Origin: Cheilinus undulatus
Lineage: Eukaryota > Chordata > Actinopteri > Labriformes > Labridae
Length of the DNA stretch: 64,000 bases
Assembly: GCF_018320785.1 (NCBI RefSeq)
Contig: NC_054865.1
Coordinates: 34,596,398 to 34,660,397, forward strand
Direction: 5' to 3'
In this document: in pieces, positions 1 to 13,110 of the stretch
Layout: each line of letters opens with the position of its first letter
How positions within the stretch are numbered: position 1 is the first letter of the stretch
Notes under the pieces: model-generated
Database searches by the model: none
Told to the model about the DNA's origin: nothing
Seen by the model: the letters and a program-made list of their open reading frames with translations, nothing else
Program-made: the position numbers and the translations under genes

Positions 1-2966
1 CTCCTCCATCGAGCGCATCCGGTGATAAAAAACAGATTTAAAATAATAAACGTTTAAATTTGGAAGTTAAAGCCTGTCTTCTTTATGTGGGTAACAGATT
101 TATTGATGTGACATACCATGAATCTTTACTGATGACAGTATTTACCCTCAAAAAGGTTTTTAGTTTAAGTTTGTGCAGCTGTCTGCATGTCAGCAGACAA
201 TGGAGGCAGCGACACACTCCATCTGGTTACTCGGGGGGCTCCATAGTAACAGAAATGAGAGAGAAAAATAATAAAATTAATGAATAGAAAAGCTCAGAGT
301 TGTGCTTGCCCAATCGGACAAGTCCTTACAAGTTTTGCTTGCTCATCAGCTTTTTGAAGTTGACCCGGGAATTCGGGCAACCATTAATGTCGGACCCTGC
401 TTCCCCATTTTTTTAACACCTCTCCACTGACTCTGCTCCCTGTTCTGTAATCTTTGCACCTTGAATAGTTATTTTTCCAGTTTTTCTTTCTGATTTTTGT
501 TTGTTTGTATTTTCTTAACATTTTACACAAGAATGTGGTAGTACAAAGAAGTTCTGCAGGCGGGTATTATGGGTGATAAGCATTACGGGGGGGGGGGACT
601 CTAGGACACCAGAGCTAACGGTCAAGCCTTCTCAAGGATTCACGGACTTAACTTTAAAAAAAACACAATTAAAAGGAGGTGAAGGGATATGCACACTTGA
701 TAACCCTGCTGGTGTGTTGGCTCTTGTTGTTGATAAAGTTTCACAGATGATTTTGGATGTCATCAGATGCCATGCAGTAAGGTAGGCACTATCAGCACTG
801 TCAATACTTGGAGCTTGCGTGTGTAGAGCCTGGGTCTATTGAGGTTGGCGGTGCCATCTGGGTTGAGAAAACCGTTAGTAAGGGCAGGGTAGGTTAGGCA
901 GGTATCAGTAGGCCAGAAGCATTGGGGTGAGATTGCTGTGTATGTGTATGGGAGGAGTTAATCAGTAAGCGCTCTTCATTCTGACAAAGGCACAAGCTTT
1001 TTGTGATAACCTCATATTGCATGATCTCTTTCAACTGTCTCATAAAAATGAGAATATTTTGCATCCAGATAAGCAGTATTGGGCTATTCCAAGGGTGAAT
1101 GGTAGGTTGTAATTGGTGTGTCACTTACTTGAGTAAATAAAGCTGCTTTCAAAAATCCACCCAAGAGAAAATTAGCAGTGCATGAAGAGGTTGTTTTAGT
1201 CCTTTTAAATATTGATGTGTAAACAAAAGCAAGCAAAGCACAGTAAAAAGGGGCATTTTGAATGACTCTGCTCAAAGGACAGCTGAAGCTTTCAGTTGAA
1301 TGTGTTCTTGCTTGAGTTGACATTATGAATCAATCAACACACCTTAAATGTCAAGTTTGTCCTTTCTGTTTGTTTTATGAGCTCTTCAACATGCATGATA
1401 TTTGCATGAGTATTGGCTGCAACTTAATATGCTCCAAAAATACAAAGACCTTCTTTTTTTATCATAACAGGCAGGCATTGATTGGCCCTAGAACCGAAGA
1501 GAAATGCTGCTTTATCAAAAAAACAGGACTTTAAAATAAACTGCAGATAACATTGAAGAAAGAGAGATCCAAACAAATAGGGTTGATCAGGCCTTAAAGC
1601 TGTTGGAGCATCTTTGAATATGTTTGAACCTCTTTTTTATGGAACATTTATCAAGTTGTGCTTTTTCATTCATTATTTTGAAAAGAGGAAATAACAAGGA
1701 AGTAAGGAGAGGTGACCCACATGTATGACAATCACTTACCCAGAGCCAACAATGCAATACATAATTGAAAGCTTTCAAAGTCTGGCACTCAAAGATGATT
1801 ACCAACACAAACGCACATGCTTTAAATGAAGACTTTATCAAGAGTAAAATGATTGTGTACATCAGGTTAACAAAGACTTCTACAGCAGTCAGTATAACTC
1901 AATCTGATTTACAGGTGTTGGTTTAGATAAGCCTTATTAAAGGTAAGTCAAAAAGCAGATAAAAGGCACAGACATTTTTAATCCTGAACAGGGTCTAGGA
2001 CCTACACAGATGTGCCTACAACATTTTAAACAAGTAAATCAATGACAGGCTGGATGCATCGTCTCTTCTTTAAATCACTTATCTTTATTTACTGCATACT
2101 ATTAACTCTATTTGGCTCTTCTTCTGACTTACACACACTTCTTTGTAGGAAAGACTGCATTGTCTGACCTGAGTTTCCACATGTGCATACAAAACAAAGC
2201 AAATGAGAAAAAGTGAAATGAACTCACTAGCTATGCCACTAATCCTCTCAGTGCAATGTGAAAGGGGAGGCACACAGAAAAGAAAGTGCAAATCAAGCAT
2301 ATGTAACTCTTTGCAAATGAGGCCCCACGCAAGGGCCCACATTGCTGAAATGGCACTACAAGCGACAAACAGCCAGTCGTAATCCAGCGGCCTTGGGATG
2401 GCTAATACAACCACAACAGAAAGAATGTCCCTTTGCTTCTTTCTGCAGGCGTGCCACACGTACCACACTAAGCTTCCCTTGCTGTCGGTTTGGACTGAGG
2501 ATTAGCCATACAAATTAGCCATCTGTATGATTTCAACAGAGAGTAGTGACGACATCACAAACTTCTTCGCGTGCACTGCACACTCAAATACATCAGCACT
2601 GCGGGGAGGGCCTAGTATAGACCAATGTTGAAGTAACACTTGAAAAAGTGTTACGTTCAAGTTCAACTCAGTTACTCCTACTACTTCAAGTGCTGCAGTA
2701 TCAGAGGTTTTCAACAGACTAAAATTGAAAATATCCACAGATGCATGCCTATTAAGATAAAGGATGGGTATGATTACTCAGGTACTTGAGTACTTGTGGA
2801 CATCCATACTCATGCAGTGTTTCATTACTCTTGTACTGTACACGCATTGTTTAAACTTTCAATAGTTTGATTTGACAAGCGTTACATGTTCAACCAGACT
2901 TCCTGGGTTCTTCTAACTGAAAACACTTTATAAGAAATAATAGGAAGAAAATAATCACTACACTGA
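1..2966. other. Left-edge non-coding region
   Basis: No gene is supported here. The sequence is AT-rich with homopolymer runs, including a G run near 587-597. The longest open frame (127 codons, minus strand, 2,085-2,468) is hydrophobic but matches no family I recognise and has no convincing splice context. If the minus-strand gene starting at 11,787 runs leftward, this could be its intron. Confidence 0.5.
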
Positions 2967-2974
2967 GGTATTTT

Positions 2975-4116
2975 AGGGCCCTATGAAATCCGTTTTCTTT
3001 TTTCTTTTTTTGGCCATATTCCATTTTTTCCATTTTAATTTTTTGGAAATCCGTTTTTTAATATTTCCACTATTTTTTTAATTAAAAAATCTGTGTCCTG
3101 TTTATGTAAATGAATAAAATGTCCACCAATTAAACATAAATAACCTTAAATGTATTGAATGAGCCACAGTTTGGATAACCCTGATATAAAATAATTGCAA
3201 CCAGTGTAACAGTCAGATATTTCCAACATTTTAAGACACATCCTCGTGTATAATCACATCCTAACAGATATTTGTATTGTAAATGAAGAAATCCTTCCGT
3301 TCTCCCAAACACAGAGTGATAGTGACTTAAAAAAAAGGTCACATTAGAGTTAAATGGTTAAAAGTAAACCGGTTTCCTAAACTTTTCTTTACTCTCTCAG
3401 TCTATGACAGTCCATGCAGTTTGATGCTGCATTGTGTTTTACTCCTGACTGTAACGGTTCTCTCCTCATCTCTCTCCACACGCTGGTGTCTGTCCGTCTG
3501 CCTCATATCAGACCGCTATGTAAATGCAGACATGTATTGGCTCGCTAAGCAACCAAAGGGAACTACACTATCTACAAAAGGAATTATTAAGCTAATTGTG
3601 CCTCGAATGTAACATCATTTAGACTACGGGACTTCATAAAATCTTGAGTCCGTCCGACTCAAGTTTTAAGCCCTCCAAGAGGTGAGCAGGTCCTCAAGTT
3701 GTGACTTCAGCTGTGTGCCTCGGGCACAGACACGCCTTTCTCTTTCTCTGACTCTCTGGCCTGGTGAGGTAAAATAACTCGTAGCACAGATGAGTTTTCT
3801 TGTAGGTGCAACATTATGTTGCACGGTACTGCCCCTTGTTGAGCTACGTGATGTTTGTTGGTGTTTTCTTGCAGCTGCTTTGACATGCTGTTATTGTTTA
3901 GGAGTGGTGGGAGTGTTTGTGAAGTGAAGCACAAGTTGTACCCCGCTTTAGTGATTCCCCCAGAACATATTCCTCAGATATACGTTCCTCTTTCTTAAAA
4001 ACAAAGCATTTCAGTCAAATTCATTCATTTTCCGCATCATATAGCAGATTCCATTTTTATTGGCAAATTTTGCGACTCCGTCCGCGATTCCGTTAACGCG
4101 GAAATCATAGGGCCCT
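2975..4116 (+). mobile_element. Non-autonomous TIR DNA element, copy A (hAT-like)
   Basis: The element is 1,142 bp with inverted ends AGGGCCCTATGAAATCCG on the left and GCGGAAATCATAGGGCCCT on the right. The flanking 8-mers are GGTATTTT and AGTATTTT, a 7/8 match, as expected for an aged hAT-type target duplication. A second copy in the opposite orientation lies at 5,392-6,534. No transposase domain is recognisable. A 63-codon frame at 3,421-3,612 is also present in copy B. The superfamily call rests only on the 8-bp duplication and is uncertain. Confidence 0.75.
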
Positions 4117-5391
4117 AGTATTTTCCACAGACAGCTTTGGCAAGTTTGATGCTTCACCAGATAAACTGAAAGGATAAGGAGAAACCAGCTGAAACCATCA
4201 GCTTGAAGTCTCATATCACATCTTTGCAAGCCCTGTTAGCATCAGTTAGCACAAGTCAGGATGATACCAGAGCAGTGAGATGGCGCCTGCTAATAACAAA
4301 ACTTGAGCCTGGATGTATGGTCAGATTTGGTTTTTTTTGTTTGTTTGTTTGTTTGTTTGTTTTTGCGGGAAGGCTTCCCCAAGCTGAAGCCACAATCTCT
4401 GCAAAAACATTTCAGTTTTCAACCCTTCACAGAATTTCTTTATTCTTTTTTTTTTTTTTTTGTTAGCATGGTATCCAGAGGACTTATTTTGAAGGATGAA
4501 AACAGAAGCTTTGCTTTTGCACGGTTGAGGATTTGACGACAATGGCTGGGATAGGTTTAGCCAGTTTCGTTCATACCATAGAGCACGTTTTGATGTTTTC
4601 TTTGTTTTTTATTCAGTTTAAGTGCAACTAATCACTCCCAGTCTTGTCAGCATCAATTGTTATTGCATTGAGAACTAGGATTGAATGTACCGATGAGTAG
4701 CACATTGCAAAACATAGTGGGCTACAGGTAAATCCCTGTTCAACATTTTTTACAGTGTAAACTATAACTGGAAAGTATTCTGGTACACAATCACTAGGAA
4801 ATTTCTAAATTTCTAAAAAAAAAAAACCACTAAGAGGTAACTATAGGACCAAAAAGGGAGCACTTTGGATATCTCAAACATGTACCAAAACGTCAAAGAA
4901 ACACATATCAGGAAATTTAGCAATTATCTTCCACATGACATGGTTGTGTGATGCAAAAAAAACAAATATTTTGTCTTCATATGATTTTAGCAATACATTG
5001 CACAAACGTATTTCAAAATATTTAGCCAGATAACTCTGAGGAATATTATGAAATGACTCAGAGGACTTTGCTTTCAATTAGGAAACTTTACACCCAGAAC
5101 TATTTGACAACAATAAAACTTACATTCATGTTTTTAAGGGGTACGATTGTGTCAATTTCTGTAACTTTTTAGAACTGATTATTTGATCCCCACACCTGTT
5201 ACACAATTTAATTGACCTACTGTACAACTTTCAAAAAATTAACAGACCTGACTAGACCTGTAGTCAACCAAAGAAAAACACAGATGACCAAAATAACACC
5301 CGGGCACCAACCAACTGACTGGTCGTTCAGGTTTAAAAAAAAAAAATCTCCTCATTGGGGACCAGTTTAATTAATGACAGGTTCTTTATTT
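4117..5391. other. Spacer between inverted element copies
   Basis: This 1.27-kb gene-free spacer separates the two inverted 1.14-kb elements. It holds a short TTTG tandem array (about 4,331-4,363) and poly-T runs near 4,446-4,461. These produce low-complexity open frames that should not be called genes. Confidence 0.6.
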
Positions 5392-6534
5392 AGGGCCCTG
5401 TGATTTCTGCGTCAACAGAATCGCGGAATTAGACAATAAAAACAGAATATACTATATAAAGCGGAAATCGTGGAGATTGAATGAATTTGACTGAAATGCT
5501 TTGTTTTTAGGAAAGAGGAACGTATATTTGAGGAATATGTTCTGGAAGAATCACTAAAGCGGGGCACAACTTGTGCCTCACATCACATTCCGCCACTCCT
5601 AAACAATAACAGCATGTCAAAGCAGCTGCAAGAAAACACCAACAAACATCACGTAGCTCAACAAGGGGCAGTACCGTGCAACATAATGTTGCACCTACAA
5701 GAAAACTCATCTGTGCTACGAGTTATTTTACCTCACCACACCAGAGAGTCAGAGAAAGAGAAAGGCGTGTCTGTGCCCGAGGCACACAGCTGAAGTCACA
5801 ACTTGAGGACCTGCTCACCCCTCAGAGGCTTAAAACTCGAGTCGGACAGACTCAAGATTTTATGAAGTCCCGTAGTCTAAATGATGTTACATTCGAGGCA
5901 CAATTAGCTTAATAATTCCTTCTGTAGATAGTGTAGTTCCCTTTGGTTGCTTAAAGAGCCAATACATGTCTGCATTTATGTAGCGGTCTGATATGAGGCA
6001 GACGGACAGACACCAATGTATGGAGAGAGATGAGGAGAGAACCGTTACAGTCAGGAGTAAAAAACATGAAGAGTCAAACAGCATGTACTGTCATACACAG
6101 AGAGTAAAGAAAAGTTTAGGCAACAGGTGTACTTATAGCCATTTAACTCCAATGTGACCTTCTTTTTAAGTTACTATCACTCTCTGAGAGAACAGAAGGA
6201 TTTCTTCATTTACATTATAAACATCAGTGAGGATGTGATTATACATATGGATGTGTCTTAAAATGTTGGAAATATCTGACTGTTACACTGGTTATAATTA
6301 TTTTATATCAGGGTTATCCAAACAATGGCTCCTGGGCCAACTGTGGCCCTTTCTCGATAAATTTAAGGTTTATCTTTTAATTAGTGAACACTGTATTCAT
6401 TTACACAAACAAGACATTCTTTTTTATGGTAAAATTAGTGAAAAGGTTAAAAACCAGTATTCCACAAAATTTTAATGGAAAAAACGGAATCTAGCAAAAA
6501 AAAAAAAAAAAAAAAAAGGATTTCATAGGGCCCT
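5392..6534 (-). mobile_element. Non-autonomous TIR DNA element, copy B
   Basis: This 1,143-bp reverse-complement relative of copy A has the same AGGGCCCT ends and shares long internal blocks: 5,840-5,920 mirrors about 3,585-3,660. A 65-codon minus-strand frame at 5,887-6,084 parallels the frame in copy A, both ending in IIKLIVPRM. The flanking 8-mers CTTTATTT and ACTTACTG do not match, so no target duplication can be claimed. It contains an A-rich run at about 6,496-6,518. Confidence 0.72.
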
Positions 6535-6855
6535 ACTTACTGCTCCTGTTTAGTAGTCTAAATGATCTTACCAAAAAAAACAAGCCTTTTGAACGACTCG
6601 CCGACCAAGGTGACCTTGATCGGACTAAAACCAACCAATCAAATGGAAGTTATCAGCCATAGATCTGACATCGTTACTTACATTTAAAAAAAAAACATTT
6701 CTGATAGTGTTTGTTTCTACAACCAACCAGTTATGACAACATTTATGTTTTTCTGGAGACTGAAAATGTACTCGCATATAATGTTTTGGACATCCCTTTG
6801 ACTGTTCTAGCATCCAGTTTGTACCTCTGCCTTTAAGAGGGGCAATACTGATGTT

Positions 6856-7702
6856 CAGAAGTGTCAAAGTATTCACATTCATTACTCAGGTAGAAGTATA
6901 GATACTAGGGTTTAAAAAGACTTCTGTAGAAGTTGAAGTATCAACTCAACTTTTATACTCAAGTAAAAGTGTAAAAGTACTAGTTTCAAATTTTTTTTTT
7001 CTAAAGGCCATAATGACTATAATGTTATATTAAAATGTTATCGTTTAAAAATTTGGGATGCACCTGTTTCAGCCGCATTTATGCCCATTGAAAATGAACG
7101 CATTTTAGTACAATGCAAATACATTCAAGAACCATATATGTGTACTACTGAGCATTAACATGTGTTCCATGGAGAGGAAGATATGATGACTAGTTGCTTT
7201 TAAGTATTGGTCTTCCTGGCTACCAATCTCCTTGCTGGTGCTTGGCTGAGACATTTCACTCGAGTTCTTCTGAGTCTCCATACATGCTACATACATCTGC
7301 TATTTCCTTGCTGGAGTGTGACGTGATTTGTGTCGCAGGTGTGATGGATCGCATACAAACCAATAAGGTGTCAGAATGGTATTGTGTTTATACTTCTCAT
7401 CCAACCACAATCAAATTCACTCTATCTGGATGGCACGACTTATCTGGATAGGTTTTTGGTTTTTTTATTTGTGTTTTTTTGAACAATGACAAGCCGGAAA
7501 GAAAACAAGCTGAAATGAAATAGGAGTAACGAGGCTATTTTTAAAATGTAAGGAGTAGAAAGTACAGATAATTGCTTGGAAATGTAAGGATTGAAAGTAA
7601 AAAGTCAGCTGAAAAATAATTACTCCAGTAAAGTATAGATACCCAAAATTTCTACTTAAGTAAGGTAACAAAGTATTTGTACTTAGTTACTTGACACCTC
7701 TG
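6856..7702. mobile_element. hAT-type non-autonomous element with intact 8-bp TSD
   Basis: The element is 847 bp and is flanked by perfect 8-bp direct repeats CTGATGTT at 6,848-6,855 and 7,703-7,710. Its ends are CAGAAGTGTCAAAGTA and, reading inward from the right, CAGAGGTGTCAAGTAAC, typical hAT termini. Both subterminal regions are rich in AAGTA/TACTT repeats, as in Tol2-like hAT elements where such motifs bind transposase. No transposase ORF is present, so it must have been moved in trans. Confidence 0.88.
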
Positions 7703-7710
7703 CTGATGTT

Positions 7711-10700
7711 GTACCACAAGACAAAACTTGCTACAGACAACTTATCTTGTACAAACTGGCTGACGTACCACCAGAAAACTAACAGCTGCTCAAACAATCT
7801 TTGTACTCTAATCATAACAACTTATCTGAGCATGAAAATGCTACAGTGCCACAACAAATAAGGTCAGACTAGTTTTAAATGAGTGTGTTGCATGCTTTTG
7901 CGCTCATATTGGTGATGAAGTGACAGAATGGCATCTGTTAACAAAGCAGGTATGAGAAGAGTATGACTCTGGAAGAAAGTAATAATTTGCATTTAACCTA
8001 AAAGGATACCATAACAAGGAACAGATCAGCAGTTCAGTTACGTCCTGTAACAGCAATTTAACAACATGATATAGTAAAAATCTCTTTATACAGTTAGCAG
8101 TAAGCCACATTGTGCTACCTGCTGGCTTAGGAAATTTAAGTGTGATTTCTACAAGATCCTTCCCCTTCACATGGTATCACTCATGTTGCAATCAACCACA
8201 GTGCATATAAGTTAAAGTGAAAGCTTGAACTTTCTGCTACTAACCCAAAACCTTAAACGTCTCTCTGCTGGCTACCACACTACTTTTACAACACCTAGCT
8301 CATGATGCCATCTAATACAGCAGTCATCAAAGATGTTTTTTACAACGATCCCTTTTCATGAACTGTTTTAGATAGACTGATCCATTTTTGTCAATTTCAG
8401 GCTTCAGCTGCTGTTAAATACCTTTGTGTAACACCAAAATATCTGCGTAATATTTAGTCTAGTTAGATAAAAGTTGTTTCATTAAGAGATGCAGCCATTA
8501 CAAAAATTAATCAGCAGCTGTTCTGATAATCTGTTGCTTCCAACTTCAGTTTTTTTCCTCCACTCTACTGATAGTAGGCATAATATCTTTGGGTTTGTGG
8601 ATGCTCTCAACAGTCAAAACAAGGTATCTGTGGACCTTGGACTCTGGGAAAAGTCACTTTTTCTGCACATGACAAACAGTTGAAGAACAAAATGGTATCT
8701 AGATCCTTTATGAATATGGATTGTTGCTGCCAGTTTTTTAGCGCCTAGATGTACAAAAGATTTGATCATTTGAATATTTGTTTTGTTCAAAGTATGCTCA
8801 CTTTTTACATCTCACCAGCTTACAAATAAAACAGCAGCATGTTAACATCTAGCACCATGATGTGACGTGGTAATGGTGACTTGCTAAACGAAGTATAGCA
8901 GAGGATCTGGAGAAAAGAGTTGCAAAAAAGTTCAACTTTTCCTTTACTTACCTCATTCACTGAGAGTTTTTAAATAAACATTCAGACAATCCCATCTTAA
9001 TATTGAGGCTATTTAGACTTTTCACCTAAGACCTCAGCAACACAGTGATTGAAAACACATGCTATTAAAATTGATGCCACACTTCAGCTGCACTTTGATT
9101 CAGTATGCATTGTTGTAGACTAAGCTGAAAAACATTTGCCAACTCAAATGATAGTCTAATTTGTTTGTGAAGACTGAGTGAAGTCCCAATGGGAGTGGAG
9201 AAGATTACAACCCCACTCACAGATTTATGCTTCATGATCAAACACTGGGTTGAACCAAATAGACACACCATGAAAAAAAAAAAAACAACTCTAAGAATGT
9301 TGCAATAATAGTCTGGAGCTTTAAGAGCCATACAATTCAAACAGACCGTGTGGTTTATTATGAAACTTCGCTAATACAGGAGTGTAATTTCTGGAGAACA
9401 GATCCAGAAGAGAGTAAGTGATGAGAATAAACTAACTTAATTTTTAACAGAACGTCCTCTGCATGAAGCAGGATCCCTTATCTATAATAAGTTGTGTCTG
9501 AAGACCAAAAAAACCAACCAGGCCAACCGGCCCATCAAACCACTAAGCCTGGATATAAGTGCAGTAATTTAGGTAGGTTTCTCTGAGGTTACTGTTGACA
9601 ACTTAAGAGAAAAAAAACACACCTACATCTATCTAGATACTGTAGATACACATTATTAATTACTGATAAAGGTCATAAAGCACATAGCCTAATCAACAAC
9701 TACACAAAAAATATTTGTGCCAGGCTTTTGATTAATTCAACATTTAAAAGACAATCCTTTAAGATCATTTTAATCAGAGTTTTATTTCTTTGAAGCCAAC
9801 AACCGCCTTCTTAAATTTCAGGAAAAATATTTACTATTGTTCAATTTATTATTACAACTATGCAGGAGTTTGTACAAACTACTTTAGTCGTAACCTAACA
9901 GATTTTTTAGGCAGAGAAATGTTTACAGAGAAATGTACATGCCTAAAAAAGACTAGGCCTAACTTAGCAGTCTTCTACAAAGCGTGTACTGTCAGATGTA
10001 GATAAGGCATAGTATTTTTAAGTATTTCAAGATTTACCTGTTTTGCCATGTTCGCTCTCAGATGTATGTCATCCTTTCGGCTGTTGGTGTCTTATCCTGA
10101 CACTGATCATTAGCCTGCCTTACCTGTTCATCCAGTGTCTTTTCACTTAATATCTATCTCTAATTTCAATATTAACATTTTGCAAACATATCTGTTTTTT
10201 TCATAGTAAATCAATATCATACAGAAATTATCTACCTTTGCATTAGATGTGAGGGGATTTCCGTGAGGTAACACAGGAAAAACATGTGCCAAATGAAGCA
10301 ATCAGACAAAGAGAAGAAGTCCATATCTGATTGCAGAGAGAGCTAGACAACTGTTATTGAAGACACCAACTGTCAGCTACTGGCAGATACTTCTGAACTA
10401 TGTTCCACTCTTTATCACAGTAAATAGTGAAGTTAGTCACGGTGTATAGACTTATCATCATCTTATAACTGTATTTCAATTGACACAAGTATTACGGTTA
10501 TTATAATAGGAAAGCACTATTTAGTCATTTAAGTACTTCACAGTGTGTAAAGCAAGCATAGGCGGGTATTCCCCTTTCATACTTTCACATTGCTGAACTG
10601 TGAGCCAATAGAAACACTGAGTATTAAGGCCAGTAAGAAGTGTGAAGCATGCAGAATGAAGTTTTCAGAGAGGTTTCCCTTTTAAGGGTCGTTAGCCACG

Positions 10701-11766
10701 TTGTGATTATTGAGCTGTCAGTTACAGTTGGACACGTGCAGCAGGTTTTTCTATCTTTACTATCATCTTCTTTCCTGTATTTTCCTGAGTTGAAACTTTT
10801 AGTTGTCAACTTCTAGAAACTTCAGACCTGGCATGCCTCTGCATGCACAACTAGAGTTAAAATGGGCCTCCCACATGATGGCTAACTTACTCCGAAATCA
10901 CACTACAGTGGATAAGTTACTACACAGCAAGTCACAAGGAGACAAGAGGTGTAGGCGCACTTTAGACCTTCCGCATGCACCTCCTGTTTTAAAGTTGTTT
11001 CACATTAAATAAATATCCGCTAACAAGGAAGGCCCGCAATTGTGTTTAGCTAGCGAAAAGACTGCAAAGTAACACCACACCACCTGTGTAAAAGCTGTTA
11101 GCTTGCTATAAGCTAAATGAACAGCATGAAATTAAGATATCCAAGCTCATGAGTGTTTAGAAACTGCAAATAACCAAATGCAACCCACTCTAAGAATAGT
11201 ATCATGTTTGTTAGCTCTACAGAGCAACATTAAATTGCAGTTACAACCAGTTATAAAATATATGCGCCTGGGAAGGCCTGTCGCAGCACGGAGCAGGTGG
11301 GCCATGCATACACGCAGCAGTTTTCAGTGTCACTTTTCTGTTGCGAATAATACATGACACGTTAGGGATATCACACCAAAGTAAAACAAACAAAAGATTA
11401 ACCCCGCGTACACATCATTGAACTAAAAGTGGCTGTCACATCCCAGTCAACTGTCGCAACTAGTACAGCTGTCTTATTTGAATGGAGGGACCTCGGGCCT
11501 GTTAGCTACCATGCTGGTTGTGTTTCAATGAGGCTTAGGGGGGCATTAGCAAGCACTTTTCAGTACTTACATTTTCAATGACACGACCAGCAAGATAATA
11601 CAAATAAGAATACACATGTGACCGTGCTGTCACTACACCGTAGCTCTGTTCTGAGTTAGTGAGATTAACAACAGAGGGCTTGCAATGAGTCTATAAATAA
11701 CGTTAGACGGCGTGCAGGAGGAGTTGTTATGCAGGCTAACGTTAGCTAGCTAGCTAGCTTAGCTAC
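7711..11766. other. Gene-free stretch, possible intron 1 of the minus-strand gene
   Basis: This AT-rich sequence holds only short random open frames on both strands. I see no exon with consensus splice sites and protein-like content. If the transcription unit beginning near 12,060 is real, this is the start of its first intron. A GCTAGCTAG simple repeat sits at about 11,742-11,759, just downstream of the putative splice donor. Confidence 0.45.
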
Positions 11767-11787
11767 CTGGTTGCTGTAAGAAGCCAT
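11767..11787 (-). CDS. First coding segment of an unidentified minus-strand gene
   Basis: An ATG at 11,787-11,785 in strong Kozak context (A at -3, G at +4) opens MASYSNQ and is followed at once by a splice donor, CAG|GTAGCTAAG, with intron GT at 11,766-11,765. Phase after the exon is 0. It sits at the end of a CpG-containing exon with promoter features, which is the main reason for calling it. I do not recognise the protein from seven residues. It could also be an upstream ORF in an otherwise non-coding first exon. No second exon was found in the 11.7 kb to its left. Confidence 0.45.
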
Positions 11788-12095
11788 GCTCCCGGTGAGA
11801 TTTTCTCTTCTCCGCTGACAAGATGAAAACTCTCCCGGGAAGGTGTTGTTGGTTTGTGATGACAGTTACAAAAGGTGTCCTACTTCGACGTCATTGTCAT
11901 TTTCCCAACGTTGTCCTGGCAGTCGTTAGTTTTGATCCATGTAATGCATCAGCACTTCATGCTGCTCGCCTTGCCGTCACCGCCATTTCTGTCTAGCTTC
12001 TTCCTCGCTTGCTAGCCAAGCCAGCGCGCGGTCGGTTGCTTGTAGTGGACGCGTGAGCTCGAGGAATACGAGAAACACTTCCGGTTATTGCTGGC
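11768..12095 (-). promoter_or_regulatory. CpG-containing promoter / 5' UTR of the minus-strand gene
   Basis: This stretch is clearly richer in CpG than its surroundings (for example 12,020-12,065) and has no TATA box. It carries a canonical ETS/GABPA-type site, ACCGGAAGT on the minus strand (12,077-12,085), and a CRE-like GACGTCA core (11,887-11,893). Both are common in housekeeping promoters. The start codon at 11,787 lies about 290 bp downstream of the ETS site. Direction is inferred from the start codon and donor; marveld3 begins about 1.7 kb away on the opposite strand. Confidence 0.5.
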
Positions 12096-12474
12096 TGGGA
12101 GTTCAAAATAAAATCTTTATCTCTTAGTCAATATAATCTCCTTTACTCGTTGGCTGTGACATGTGACCTTTTGGATATGTAGGGATAAAACATATTAATC
12201 CGCCACATTATTCATTACAATCAGTAATGAATAATGTGATTGACTGTGGTAAAATTTTTCATATTGTATGGACATTTGCACTAATCAATGTAAATTGTGT
12301 TATATTATTTTATCTTCCTCATGTGTAACTGCCATACTAATGCGTAGTTCTATAATTCTGATAAAGTCTATTCAGGGTCTGGGACCCTTTGCACACCTTG
12401 CAACATTAACATCATTTATCTTTTTAAAAAATAAATTTCTTATTTTATTTTTTTAATAGTTGGAGTTCAATTCC

Positions 12475-13110
12475 TGGGCACAGCTCATATCAGGACTGAA
12501 GAGTAACTCTTTATATACTCTGACAACTATAATTGAGTAGTTTTTGGGGTACTTGTACCTCTTTAAGTACATTTTGAAATCTGTACTTTTACTTTTAGTT
12601 AAGTACATTTCAACCGGAGTAACTGTACTTTTATCTGTACTATACTCATGTAATTTTTCCACTTATTTGACAGTGTTGATCCACCAGTGTTTTTTCAACA
12701 CTGTATTATTGATTTTCAGTTTGTGAGTGTAGTTTATATGTAGTGTGGAAAAGTGTAAAAACATTTAAGGTTTTAAGTTGAACGACGTATTAGTTACAGT
12801 TAAACTGTCAAATGTGCTGTGTAATTCACTTCATTCTAAGGTGTGTGAATTTACCTGAAAAACCTGGATGGAGCTATTCTCTTATTGCTATTGCCCATAA
12901 GGAAAGATTTTTTAAACTGTACTGCTCCTCGGTAGTTACTCAATTCTCGGTATTTTAAGTACACTTTAAATTAAATCATGTTCACCTTTACTAGAGTAGA
13001 GTTATAGACTAGTACGTTTGCTTTTCCTTAAGTTAGTTTAACCAGAGTGACTTTACTTTTACTGGAGTGCAATAGCTGAGTACTTTATCCACCTCTATTA
13101 GAGACTGATT
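12475..13110. mobile_element. Decayed hAT/Tol2-like repeat
   Basis: Both sides of this block carry dense AAGTAC/GTACTTTTACTT motifs like those near hAT termini. The right end reads, inward, TAGAGGTGGATAAAGTACTC. The left terminus is unclear and no target duplication is recognisable. Coordinates are approximate. Short open frames inside come from the motif repetition. Confidence 0.5.

Noticed and set aside
2085..2468. 127-codon minus-strand hydrophobic ORF
   Set aside because: No recognisable family or convincing splice sites, and composition is consistent with AT-rich non-coding DNA. Kept as a long shot only.
4203..4542. Phe- and Lys-rich ORFs
   Set aside because: Created by TTTG tandem repeats and poly-T.
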